Source: Chromatiales bacterium (GTDB taxonomy: Bacteria > Pseudomonadota > Gammaproteobacteria > JAHELT01). Taken from it: a stretch of DNA of 37,649 nucleotides. The DNA is taken from assembly GCA_024644045.1 (NCBI GenBank), contig JAHELT010000031.1:1-37649 (forward strand), written 5' to 3'. Made by a program: the position numbers and the translations under genes. The notes beneath the pieces were generated by a model that was not told the origin of the DNA, ran no database searches, and worked only from the letters and a program-made list of their open reading frames with translations. Shown here piece after piece: positions 7,246 to 15,126 of the stretch. The stretch's first letter is position 1; each line of letters starts with the position of its first letter.

Positions 7246-8607
7246 TTAAGCGCTGCGCCGCATCCCGGCCAGATGCATGTCTGGCAGCTTGTGGAACCTG
7301 CCGTCCTGCATGATGGCGACGATGCGCTGATGGTCCTGCAGCACGCGCACGTCGGCCAGCGGATCGCCGTCGACCAGCAACATGTCGGCGAGGTAGCCTT
7401 CCTTCACCAGGCCGAGCTCGTGGCCCATGCCCATGATCTCACCGCCGTACCGGGTGCCGGCCTGGATGGCTTCCATCGGGCTCATGCCGACCATGTCGAC
7501 GAAATACTCCAGATCCTTCGCGTTGGTGCCGTGCGGTGTCCAGGCGAAACCGTAGTCACCGCCGATCAGCACCCGGATGCCGCGCTTGTGCATCTGGCGC
7601 ATGGTCTCGACGGCGTTCTCGAGCTCACGCTCGTAGGCCTCGGTGATGGGCGTGCCGGGCTTGATCCCGTAGTCAGCGGCGTTGCGCGCAGTGTTGATCA
7701 GCCAGGCGAGACCGGGCGCGACGAAGTGCTTGTCTTTGTGCGCTTCGAGCAGGTCCAGCGTTTCCTCATCGGAGAACGAGGCGTGGTAGATGATCTCGAT
7801 GCCGAATTTCACGCAGCGCTGAATGGACTCCTTGGACCGTGCGTGGGCGGCCAGGCGGCGATGGCGTCCGCGCGCCTCGGCGACGGCCACCGCCACCTCC
7901 TCGTCGGTGAACTGGTTTTCTTCAGCGCCCATGCCGGTGATCTCCTCGCCGGACAGGTTGATCTTGATGGTGTCGACGCCCCACTTCATGAGCTCACGCA
8001 CTTTGCGGCGCATGTCCTCCACGCCCGACACGACGATACCCAGATTCAGCCCTTCGTGGGGGATGTGCGGAAGCGATGCGTCGCCGAGACCGCCGACCGA
8101 GGTCAGCTCCGGTCCCGCAGCGGTGTAGCGTGGCCCCGGCACTTTTCCCTCGCGGATCGCATCGCGGATCACTACATCCAGGCGCGGCTTGGCCGCCGCG
8201 GCGCCGTAGCCGGCAGTGAAGCCCGAGTCGATCAGCACCTTCGCCATGCTGATGCAGTTCACCACGTGCTCTTCGACGGGCATCAGCTGAATCGGGTTGA
8301 TCCCGGGCGCGTTGTTCCAGCTGAGGTGCAGATGGGCGTCGATCAGTCCTGGCATCAGCGTCATACCGCGGCCGTCGATGCGTTGTGCCCCGTTGCTGCT
8401 CCAGCTCAGGCTGCCGCCGAAGCCGCCGCCATAGCCGCCGCCGGCGCGGGTCACGGTCTTGATCCGGTTGCCGGACACGGTGACGTCCCCCGAAAAGGGT
8501 GCCTCACCGGTGCCGTCGAGGATGCGTACGTTGCTGAACACGACGTCCTGTGCGTGGTCGCTGCCACCGCCGTTGCCGCCCCAGCCGCCGAAACTGTTCT
8601 CTGCCAT
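7246..8607 (-). CDS. Amidohydrolase-family metal-dependent hydrolase
   Basis: A 453-residue cytoplasmic enzyme of the amidohydrolase superfamily, the group containing imidazolonepropionase and prolidase-like enzymes. It has LMPGLIDAHLHL with metal ligands H92 and H94. Further candidate ligands lie in KINLSGEE (lysine), LAAHARSKES and IYHASFSDEE (histidines) and GGDYGFAWTPHG (aspartate). The ending KEGYLADMLLVDGDPL is the usual beta-sandwich return. The ATG at 8607 follows GGAGG; the frame continues upstream but only as antisense-like residues. Two glycine-rich stretches are unusual: residues 7-15 at the N-terminus, and about 56-65 inside the small beta-sandwich. It is the last gene of the twelve-gene unit, 28 bp after the alpha/beta hydrolase. 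It probably cleaves a cyclic amide, amide or related C-N bond; the substrate is unknown. Confidence 0.85.
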   Translation of the reverse strand: MAENSFGGWGGNGGGSDHAQDVVFSNVRILDGTGEAPFSGDVTVSGNRIKTVTRAGGGYGGGFGGSLSWSSNGAQRIDGRGMTLMPGLIDAHLHLSWNNAPGINPIQLMPVEEHVVNCISMAKVLIDSGFTAGYGAAAAKPRLDVVIRDAIREGKVPGPRYTAAGPELTSVGGLGDASLPHIPHEGLNLGIVVSGVEDMRRKVRELMKWGVDTIKINLSGEEITGMGAEENQFTDEEVAVAVAEARGRHRRLAAHARSKESIQRCVKFGIEIIYHASFSDEETLDLLEAHKDKHFVAPGLAWLINTARNAADYGIKPGTPITEAYERELENAVETMRQMHKRGIRVLIGGDYGFAWTPHGTNAKDLEYFVDMVGMSPMEAIQAGTRYGGEIMGMGHELGLVKEGYLADMLLVDGDPLADVRVLQDHQRIVAIMQDGRFHKLPDMHLAGMRRSA

Positions 8608-8635
8608 GACTACCTCCGCAATACCGGCCGCGCCG

Positions 8636-9415
8636 TCAACCGGCGGCCGTCTGTAAATGTTCGCGCAGCAACGCTGCGGCGCGCTCCGGGGCTTCGATGG
8701 GCATCCAGTGCCCCACCCCCGGCAGGGTCTCCAGACGCGCGCCGTCGATCCTTTCCTGCAGGGCGCGGGCCATCGCCACCGGTGCCACCGGGTCGTCCTC
8801 GCCCGCGACCAGCAGGGTCGGGCATCGGATGGCGGCATGCTTGGCGGCCGTTGCGCTGCTCAACGCTTCGCAATGCGCAGCGTAGCCCGCCGGGTCCTGG
8901 CGCATCAGGCTTTCGCGCACGAAGGCGGCAGTCAGCGGGTTTCCGCTGCGCGAGCGTTTGGACACGCTGGCCGCCGACACACTGTCCGCGATGCCCGCCA
9001 TGCCGCTGCGCCGCGCCGTCTGCGCCCGCTCCCTGAGGCCGTCACGCGCCGCCGGCGGCGGCTCCAGGAGCGCGCCATACAGGGTCAAGCTTAGCACCGC
9101 TTCGGGATGCTCGGCGGCCAGGTACTGGCAGATCAGCGTGCCCATGGAGTGGCCCACGAGGTGCGCTCGTGTCACCCCGGCCGCAAGCATCGCTTCCCGA
9201 ACGGGCGTCATCAGTCCGGGCAACCCGTTCAAACCCGGTCGCAGCGCCGAGCGCCCGGCGCCCGGCAGGTCGAGTCTCAGCACGCGATAGCCGTCGAGCG
9301 CGTCCATCAGCAGCTGGAAGGTGTTGGAGCTTCCGCCCAGGCCGTGGATCATCACCACCGCGGGGCCGTCGCCCGCCGCTTCGATCACGTTACTGCCGAT
9401 GCGGATATCCACCAT
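8636..9415 (-). CDS. Alpha/beta-fold hydrolase
   Basis: A 259-residue serine hydrolase. The oxyanion-hole motif MIHGLGGSS is near residue 22, the nucleophile elbow GHSMG places Ser90, GEDDPVAP places the acid at about Asp208, and GVGHWMP gives His236. This is the complete triad in the usual order. Sequence and size resemble small C-C or ester hydrolases that act late in aromatic-ring degradation, such as enol-lactone hydrolases, but the reaction cannot be assigned. The ATG is 3 bases after the stop of the FAH-family gene, so the genes are translationally linked. Position next to FAH and quinone-oxidoreductase genes supports a catabolic role. Confidence 0.85.
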   Translation of the reverse strand: MVDIRIGSNVIEAAGDGPAVVMIHGLGGSSNTFQLLMDALDGYRVLRLDLPGAGRSALRPGLNGLPGLMTPVREAMLAAGVTRAHLVGHSMGTLICQYLAAEHPEAVLSLTLYGALLEPPPAARDGLRERAQTARRSGMAGIADSVSAASVSKRSRSGNPLTAAFVRESLMRQDPAGYAAHCEALSSATAAKHAAIRCPTLLVAGEDDPVAPVAMARALQERIDGARLETLPGVGHWMPIEAPERAAALLREHLQTAAG

Positions 9416-9418
9416 CGA

Positions 9419-10285
9419 TCAGCGTGCCTGGACCGGATTCTCGAGCGTACCGATCCCGCCGATCTCGATGCGCACGCGATCGCCGGGGGTCAGATATCTG
9501 GGCGGGTCGAAACCGATGCCGACGCCGGCCGGCGTGCCGGTCGCGATGACGTCGCCCGGCCGGAGCGTGATGCCGTTGGAGAGCGCCGCGATGATCGCGG
9601 GCACGTCGAAGATCAGGTGCCGGGTATTGGTGTCCTGGCGCAGCTCGTCGTTCACCCAGCAGCGAACCGTGGTATCGGACAGGTCCAGCGCATCCGCGGT
9701 CACCGCCCAGGGACCCATCGGGCAGAATGTGTCCTGGGATTTGCCGATCAGCCACTGGCTGTGCTTGCCCTGCAGATCACGCGCGGTCACGTCGTTGATG
9801 ATCGTGTAGCCCCAGACGTGGTTCAGCGCGTCCCCGGCGCCGATGTTGCGACCGCCGGTGCCGATGATCACGGCCAGCTCCGCTTCGTAGTCGATCGCGG
9901 CGGAGACGGACGCGTCCACCGCAATCGGCGCGCCGTGCGCAATGACCGCTTCGGGCACTTTGGAAAACACGATGGGTGCTTCCGGCACCACGCCGCTGGC
10001 CGCGGAGCTGTCGAACCCGGAAGCGGCGAACTCACGTGCGTGATCGTGATAGTTCTTGCCCACGCAGAAGATGTTCCGGCGCGGCCGCGGCACCGGCGCC
10101 TGCAGTATCACGTCGGCCATTGCCAGTGTTTCGGCCTCGCGCGGCAGCGCGCCGCCGGTCAGACACGCGACACCGTCCGTATCTGCAGCGCCGGATGGCA
10201 GATCGAGCCGCGTGACAGATTCCCCTTCGTCCGCAACGCGGCCGATATGGCGCCCGTCCTGCCAGTCAAACACCGCGAGTTTCAT
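9419..10285 (-). CDS. Fumarylacetoacetate hydrolase (FAH) family protein
   Basis: A 288-residue protein with the FAH catalytic fold at residues of about 70-285. Seen in order are NIFCVGKNYHDH, an IDYEAELAVIIG motif that supplies acidic metal ligands, the GYTIINDVTARDLQ block, and the C-terminal TGTPAGVGIGFDPPRYL with PGD turns. Family members hydrolyse or isomerise acylpyruvates and related diketo acids, or decarboxylate oxaloacetate, using Mg2+ or Mn2+. Its ATG overlaps the stop of the upstream SRPBCC-oxidoreductase gene by 4 bases (ATGA), a sign of coupled translation. It probably works on a ring-cleavage-like intermediate in the operon's pathway; the specific substrate is not visible. Confidence 0.88.
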   Translation of the reverse strand: MKLAVFDWQDGRHIGRVADEGESVTRLDLPSGAADTDGVACLTGGALPREAETLAMADVILQAPVPRPRRNIFCVGKNYHDHAREFAASGFDSSAASGVVPEAPIVFSKVPEAVIAHGAPIAVDASVSAAIDYEAELAVIIGTGGRNIGAGDALNHVWGYTIINDVTARDLQGKHSQWLIGKSQDTFCPMGPWAVTADALDLSDTTVRCWVNDELRQDTNTRHLIFDVPAIIAALSNGITLRPGDVIATGTPAGVGIGFDPPRYLTPGDRVRIEIGGIGTLENPVQAR

Positions 10286-11775
10286 GTGTCCGTTCCTTGT
10301 GCGTCGGGAATCAGGATGGTCGAACCCGTGGTCTCGCGTGACTCCAGTGCACGATGTGCCTGCTGCGCTTCGCTGAGCCGGTATCGACGGCCGATCTCGA
10401 CAGTGAGGATGCGCCGTCCGATCGCGTCGAACAACCGCTCCGTGATGGCCGCGACCTTCGCCGGTGTGTCGGTATAGTGCTCGAAGTTGGGTCGTGAGAG
10501 CGTGACGGACTTCGCCGCCAGTGAACCTATGTCCCAGGAACCGATATCGCCCGAGGCCTGGCCGAAGCTGATGAGGTGGCCGGCGGGAGCGAGCGCCGCG
10601 ACTGAATGCGCGAAGCTGTCCTTGCCCACCGCGTCGTAGATGACGTCCGCGCCGCGCCCGCCGGTCAGGGCCAGCACCTGGTCTTCGAGACTCTCCTCAC
10701 CAGGAAGTATGACATGGTGAGCGCCCGCGGCCCTTGCGATGCGCGCCTTCTGCTCGGTCGACGTCGCGCCGATCACCGTGGCCCCGAGGTGGTTGGCCCA
10801 TTGACACAACAACCGCCCCACGCCCCCCGCCGGCGCGTACACCAGCAGCGTCTGTCCGCGTTGAACCGGGTGCACGCGGTGCAGCAGGAACTCCGCGCTC
10901 ATTCCCTTGAGCAGCCCTGCGGCCGCGGTTGCGTCGTCGATGAAATCCGGCAGCCGCACCACCAGCGCGGCCGCGATGGTACGCACGCTGCAATAGGCGC
11001 CGACGGGCGGACAGGCATAGGCAACCCGCTGCCCGGGCTGCAGATCCCGCACGCCGGGGCCGACGTCCACGACCACGCCGCTGGCCTCCATGCCGAGCAG
11101 GCCGGGTGGCTGCATGAGCTTCAGGTAGCCGGTGCGGCAGTAGATATCGATGAAGTTGACGCCGATGGCGGTCTGGCGCAGGCGTACCTCGCCGGGGCCG
11201 GGTGCCGTTGCGCGTACCGTGACCGGCTGCAGCTGCTCGGGTCCACCGTAACGCGCGATGCCGATGCCTGAGCCGTTCAGCGCTGTATCCGGCTTCGCAG
11301 AGGGCGCTGAAAGCCCGGGCGTCGGACGCCCGATCGGGGAGTGCTCGACGCGGGCGCGGACGGCCGCGAATCCCGCTTCGTAGACCCCCTCTGCGACCAG
11401 TTCCGTCAGCTCGTGCTCGCGTCCGGGGGGCGCCTCGAAACGCGAGCTCCATGACCAGAAGGTACGGTCGCCGTCGGTCACCGGTTTCAGTGCCATCTCG
11501 GCCACGTACTTGCCGAGCGGCACATCGCTGTCCACGATCGAGTAACGCAGGCGGTGGTCCTTGTCCGACAGCGTGAGCAGGCGTTCGCGCACGCGCTCTC
11601 CGCCGGTCAGCGTGAAGCTGCGGACCGCGCCGATCTGATCGGTGCGCCGGCCTGCCTCGAGGTCGCTGTGCGCGACGGCCGGATGCCAGCGATCGTGGCC
11701 GTTGAAATCACGCACGATCTCCCACACCGCCGCGATCGGTGCATCGATGATGGTGCTGCGCTGCACGCGGATCAT
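10282..11775 (-). CDS. SRPBCC domain fused to zinc-independent quinone oxidoreductase
   Basis: A 497-residue two-domain protein. Residues 1 to about 145 form a START/SRPBCC ligand-binding domain (VWEIVRDFNGHDRWHP, VRERLLTLSD, PVTDGDRTFWSWSS), which is clearly paralogous to the separate protein encoded just upstream. A proline/alanine-rich linker follows. Residues of about 172-492 are a medium-chain reductase of the NADPH:quinone oxidoreductase type: VNFIDIYCRTGYL near residue 206, GMEASGVVVDVGPGV, and the nucleotide motif YAPAGGVGRLLCQWANHLGA at 313-332. There is no catalytic or structural zinc cysteine cluster. The lipid- or ligand-binding domain may hand substrate to the reductase. The gap from the upstream stop is 3 bases and the end overlaps the FAH gene by 4. 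Confidence 0.85.
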   Translation of the reverse strand: MIRVQRSTIIDAPIAAVWEIVRDFNGHDRWHPAVAHSDLEAGRRTDQIGAVRSFTLTGGERVRERLLTLSDKDHRLRYSIVDSDVPLGKYVAEMALKPVTDGDRTFWSWSSRFEAPPGREHELTELVAEGVYEAGFAAVRARVEHSPIGRPTPGLSAPSAKPDTALNGSGIGIARYGGPEQLQPVTVRATAPGPGEVRLRQTAIGVNFIDIYCRTGYLKLMQPPGLLGMEASGVVVDVGPGVRDLQPGQRVAYACPPVGAYCSVRTIAAALVVRLPDFIDDATAAAGLLKGMSAEFLLHRVHPVQRGQTLLVYAPAGGVGRLLCQWANHLGATVIGATSTEQKARIARAAGAHHVILPGEESLEDQVLALTGGRGADVIYDAVGKDSFAHSVAALAPAGHLISFGQASGDIGSWDIGSLAAKSVTLSRPNFEHYTDTPAKVAAITERLFDAIGRRILTVEIGRRYRLSEAQQAHRALESRETTGSTILIPDAQGTDT

Positions 11776-11778
11776 GGC

Positions 11779-12216
11779 TCAGGTGCCGAAGCGCGTTTTC
11801 AAGGCCTCAAAGCCGCGCTGAAAAACGTCGTTGCCGATCAACGCGACCAGTTCCGCTTCACGCTCGCTCGCGCAGTCGAACGTGGCCGACCATTCCGCAA
11901 AGGTGCGACTGCCGTCGGTCACGGGCGTCAGCTTCAACGTGGCCACGTAGTTGTCCACGCCCATGGGGCTTTCCAGGATGGAATAGGTGCAGCTGAACTC
12001 GTAGTCCGACAACGCCAGCAGCCGCTCGCGCACAAAACCGCCGTCGCTGAGCCGGAACGCGCGCACGCACCCGACCTGATCCGGGGGTGCACTGCCCTCG
12101 ATGCGGCTCTCGGAGATCACCGGATGCCAGCCGGGCAAACCGTTGAAATCGCGCACGGTTTCCCACACCCGCTCGGCCGGCGCGCCGATCACGGACGATG
12201 TGTAAACCTCGGCCAC
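11779..12216 (-). CDS. SRPBCC-family (polyketide cyclase-like) protein
   Basis: A 145-residue protein that is a single SRPBCC/START-fold ligand-binding or cyclase-like domain, of the family often annotated polyketide cyclase/dehydrase. It has APAERVWETVRDFNGLPGWHP at the N-terminus, VRERLLALSD in the middle and PVTDGSRTFAEWSATF near the end. The same landmarks at the same spacing occur in the N-terminal domain of the next protein in the operon, so the pair arose by tandem duplication followed by fusion. The stop is 3 bases from the ATG of that gene, and the start lies 2 bases after the flotillin stop. It probably binds a hydrophobic small molecule; catalysis is not established. Confidence 0.85.
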   Translation of the reverse strand: MAEVYTSSVIGAPAERVWETVRDFNGLPGWHPVISESRIEGSAPPDQVGCVRAFRLSDGGFVRERLLALSDYEFSCTYSILESPMGVDNYVATLKLTPVTDGSRTFAEWSATFDCASEREAELVALIGNDVFQRGFEALKTRFGT

Positions 12217-12218
12217 GC

Positions 12219-14276
12219 CTAGTCGTCCTTTTTCTTGCGGCTGTCGGCCTCGCTCACCAGGCTCTGCGCGTCACGCGCCGAGCGGAACAGGTCACCCATG
12301 CGTGCGACGTTCGGGTTCTCGACCCCGATTTCTTTCATCATCTCATCGATCAGCGGTGCCTGGGCGCGGTAGCGCAGCACGCTCTCGATGACCTCATCGG
12401 TGGGCGAGCGCGAGCCGCCGTCGCCGCTGCCAGTCAGTCCGTCCACGTGCAGGATCTTGATGCCTTCGATCTTCTCCATCGGGCGCACGCTCTCGCGCAC
12501 GATGCCCTCCAGCCGGTCGATCATCTTCGCGCGCAGCGCGGCGGCGCGGGCGTCCTTGCTGAGCAGGTTTTCGGCCTCGTTGCGCAGACGCTGCGCCTCG
12601 GCGGCGACGCTCGCGGTCACCTTCTCGGCGGCGGCCGCGATCTTGGCCGTGTCCGCGTCCTTCTGTGCCAGCAGGCGGTCGACGGCGGCGATCCGTTCGG
12701 CCATTTCCGTCTCGCGGGCGGTGGCCACCTTCTCCTCGGCGGCGACCGCAGCGGCGCGCGCGCTCTCGGTTTCAACCCGTACCCCGGCTTCCTCGGACTG
12801 CTTCTGCAGCAGCGCGATCTGGCGCTCGATCTCGGCGAGCTCGAGCGCTTTGGCGCGTTCGACCTCGAGGCTCTGCAGGTCGCGCTGCTGGAGAATGCGC
12901 GCCTCCTCGAGGCCGCGGTTGGAGGCGATGCGGGCCCGTTCGACTTCCTCCTGGGCGGAAATCTCGGTCTCCTCGATCGCCTGGCGCTGCGCGATCTGCT
13001 GCGCGCGCAGCTGGCGGTCGCGTTCGATGCGCGCCTTATCGAGCGTCTGTTCCTGCGAGATACGTGCACCCTCGACGACCTTGTTCGCCGAAATGCGCGC
13101 CGTTTCGAGCTGCTGGCCACGCGCGATCTCGCGCGCCTCGGTTTCTTCCTCCGCCGCGATCCGCGCTTCGCGCAGCTGGCGCTCGGATACGATGCGCGCC
13201 AGCTCGATGTCTTCGCCCGCCGCGATCTCCGCCGACTCGACCTCGTGGCGCTGCTTGATCTGCTCGGTGCGGATCAGCTTCTCACGCTCGATGCGCGCCT
13301 GCTCCAGCGCCTCTTCCTGGGCGATCCGCGCGCGCTCGATATCCTGCTGTACGCGGATCTCGATCTCCTCGACCGCTTTGCGCCGTTCGAGCTCGAACTC
13401 ACGCGTTTCGCGCTCGCTGGCAATGCGGGATTTCTCCGCCGTTGCCTCGCGGGAGACGCGCGTGTGCACGATCTCCGCCCGTTGATCCGCGCGCAGTGCC
13501 TCCAGTGCGCGTTCCTGGTCCAGGCGCGAGCTTTCGCTTTCCTGCTCCAGCTTCAGGGTCTCCTTCTCTGCCTCGAGGTTGCGCATGCGGATCGCGACCA
13601 TCGAGGATTGCTCGATGTCGTTACGCAGCTTGCGGCGTGCCTCGATGGTCTCTATCAGCTGGGTCAGGCCCTCGGCGTCGAACCGGTTGGCCGGGTTGAA
13701 GAACTCGAGATTGGTCTGATCCAGATCGGTGATCGCCACCGACTCGAGCTCCAGACCGTTGCGCGCCAGTGCGCCAGCCGCCCGTTCCTCGACCCGGTCG
13801 ACGAAATCGCCGCGCCGCTCGTGCATCTCGTCCAGGGTCATCTCGGCCGCCACTGAGCGCAGTGCGCCGATGAACTTGCCGTTCAGGAGATCCGCCAGGC
13901 GATCCGGATCCATGGTGCGCTGCCCCAGGGTCGAGGCCGCCGCGGCCACTGCCTTCGGTTCCTGGATCACTCGCACGAAGAACTCCGCCTCGATATCGAC
14001 GCGCATGCGGTCGCGGGTTATCACCGCGCTGTCCTGCGCGCGCGCCACCGCGATGCGTACCACATTGAGATTGACGGGCGTTACTTCGTGCACGATGGGC
14101 AACACCAGCGCACCGCCGTTGATCACCACGGTTTCTCCGCCGAACCCGGTGCGCACGAAGGCTACTTGCTTGGTCGAGCGGTGATACAGCCAGTTGAGCA
14201 GGTAGACAATCACCACGATCGCGATGATCGCCACGATGAGCCATAGAATGATGGATCCGATCAGGCCGGTGGTCAT
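12219..14276 (-). CDS. Flotillin-like SPFH membrane protein with a long hendecad coiled coil
   Basis: A 685-residue flotillin of the YqiK type. Residues of about 6-27 form one transmembrane helix. An SPFH/band-7 domain follows (about 35-230: QVAFVRTGFGGETVVINGG, then ITRDRMRVDIEAEFFVRV). Residues of about 235-590 are a very long charged helix, and the end is polar (KKKDD). Twenty consecutive 11-residue units occupy 272-491 with an aliphatic residue at position 3 of every unit. Flotillins scaffold membrane microdomains. AGGAGG stands 9 bases before the ATG. The gene lies 4 bases downstream of the PEP-hydrolase-family gene, inside a transporter-catabolic unit, an unusual place for a flotillin. 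It may organise the ABC transporter and associated enzymes at the membrane; that is inference. Confidence 0.88.
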   Translation of the reverse strand: MTTGLIGSIILWLIVAIIAIVVIVYLLNWLYHRSTKQVAFVRTGFGGETVVINGGALVLPIVHEVTPVNLNVVRIAVARAQDSAVITRDRMRVDIEAEFFVRVIQEPKAVAAAASTLGQRTMDPDRLADLLNGKFIGALRSVAAEMTLDEMHERRGDFVDRVEERAAGALARNGLELESVAITDLDQTNLEFFNPANRFDAEGLTQLIETIEARRKLRNDIEQSSMVAIRMRNLEAEKETLKLEQESESSRLDQERALEALRADQRAEIVHTRVSREATAEKSRIASERETREFELERRKAVEEIEIRVQQDIERARIAQEEALEQARIEREKLIRTEQIKQRHEVESAEIAAGEDIELARIVSERQLREARIAAEEETEAREIARGQQLETARISANKVVEGARISQEQTLDKARIERDRQLRAQQIAQRQAIEETEISAQEEVERARIASNRGLEEARILQQRDLQSLEVERAKALELAEIERQIALLQKQSEEAGVRVETESARAAAVAAEEKVATARETEMAERIAAVDRLLAQKDADTAKIAAAAEKVTASVAAEAQRLRNEAENLLSKDARAAALRAKMIDRLEGIVRESVRPMEKIEGIKILHVDGLTGSGDGGSRSPTDEVIESVLRYRAQAPLIDEMMKEIGVENPNVARMGDLFRSARDAQSLVSEADSRKKKDD
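12804..13463 (-). repeat. Twenty tandem 33-bp (11-codon) units in the flotillin gene
   Basis: Codons 272-491 divide without any gap into twenty 11-residue units, for example ARIAQEEALEQ, ARIVSERQLRE and ARISQEQTLDK. Position 3 is Ile, Val or Leu in all twenty. Position 9 is aliphatic in seventeen. ARI opens eight units. The periodicity marks a hendecad (11/3) coiled coil. DNA copies are diverged, so this is an old repeat held by protein selection rather than a recent tandem duplication. Confidence 0.85.
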
Positions 14277-14280
14277 GGTC

Positions 14281-15126
14281 TCATTCCTCCTTCCGTCCCG
14301 TAGTCAGGGCCTTGAAGGCCTTCGTTTGTTCGGTCAGCGCCACTTCGGTCGGCAATCGCTCCATGGACGAGGCGCCATAGAACCCGTGGCAGTTCGACGT
14401 GTTACCGAGCACGTAGCGCGCGTCTTCGGGCATCGCCACGGGGCCGCCGTGCACGAGCACGATGATGTCCGGGTTTACGCGCAGTGCGGCCTGCGCCCAC
14501 CGGTCGACGCTTGCCGGGCAGTCCTCCAGCTTCAACGCCGTCTCCGCGCCGATCGAGCCGCCGGTCGTCAGGCCCATGTGGCAGACCACGATGTCGGCGC
14601 CGGCTTGCGCCATCGCCTGCGCGTCGTCCTCGTTGAAGATGTAGGGCGTGGTGAGCAGATCCTTCTCGTGAGCCGCGCGGATCATGTCGACTTCCTGCCC
14701 GTAGGCCATCCCGGTCTCTTCCAGGTTGGCTCGGAAGCTGCCGTCGATGAGGCCCACGGTCGGGAAATTCTGCACGCCGGAGAAACCGATCGCCTTCACC
14801 TGATCCAGGTAGTGATCGAACAGGCAGAACGGATCGGTGCCGTTTACACCGGCCAGCACCGGCGTCCGGGACACCACCGGCAGCACCTCGCGGGCCATCT
14901 CCATCACCACGTCGTTGGCATTGCCGTACGCCATGAGCCCGGAGAGCGAGCCGCGCCCGGCCATCCGGTAACGGCCCGAGTTGTAGATGACGATCAGGTC
15001 GATGCCGCCCGCTTCCTCGCATTTCGCGGACAGGCCGATGCCCGCGCCGCCGCCGATGATCGGCTCGCCCCGGCGCTTCATGGCCTGGAACTTCTCCAGC
15101 AGGGCTTTACGCTCAAAATACGGCAT
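14281..15126 (-). CDS. PEP-hydrolase-family TIM-barrel protein (second half of a Tm-1-like pair)
   Basis: A 281-residue TIM-barrel protein of the family called phosphoenolpyruvate hydrolase-like (formerly TIM-barrel signal transduction protein). It shows [38 protein letters not shown], the barrel strand [13 protein letters not shown], and [16 protein letters not shown]. In plant Tm-1 proteins this domain forms the C-terminal half after a UPF0261 domain; in bacteria the halves are often neighbouring genes. Here its ATG lies 14 bases inside the 3' end of the gene carrying the UPF0261 half, so the two are translationally coupled. Enzymatic activity is not firmly established for the family. Confidence 0.85.
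   Translation of the reverse strand: MPYFERKALLEKFQAMKRRGEPIIGGGAGIGLSAKCEEAGGIDLIVIYNSGRYRMAGRGSLSGLMAYGNANDVVMEMAREVLPVVSRTPVLAGVNGTDPFCLFDHYLDQVKAIGFSGVQNFPTVGLIDGSFRANLEETGMAYGQEVDMIRAAHEKDLLTTPYIFNEDDAQAMAQAGADIVVCHMGLTTGGSIGAETALKLEDCPASVDRWAQAALRVNPDIIVLVHGGPVAMPEDARYVLGNTSNCHGFYGASSMERLPTEVALTEQTKAFKALTTGRKEE

Noticed and set aside
7273-9036. 587-codon plus-strand open frame across the amidohydrolase and alpha/beta hydrolase genes
   Set aside because: Antisense to two genes with intact catalytic motifs; composition is typical of antisense frames in G+C-rich DNA and no domain is recognisable.
12804-13463. 33-base periodicity as a CRISPR array or minisatellite
   Set aside because: The DNA units are diverged and have no spacers; the period is explained by the 11-residue repeats of the encoded coiled coil.
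12198-13856. 552-codon open frame on the plus strand opposite the flotillin gene
   Set aside because: It is a mirror of the regular charged-helix codons of the flotillin (high G+C, biased third positions), gives repetitive Leu/Arg/Asp sequence, and has no ribosome-binding site.
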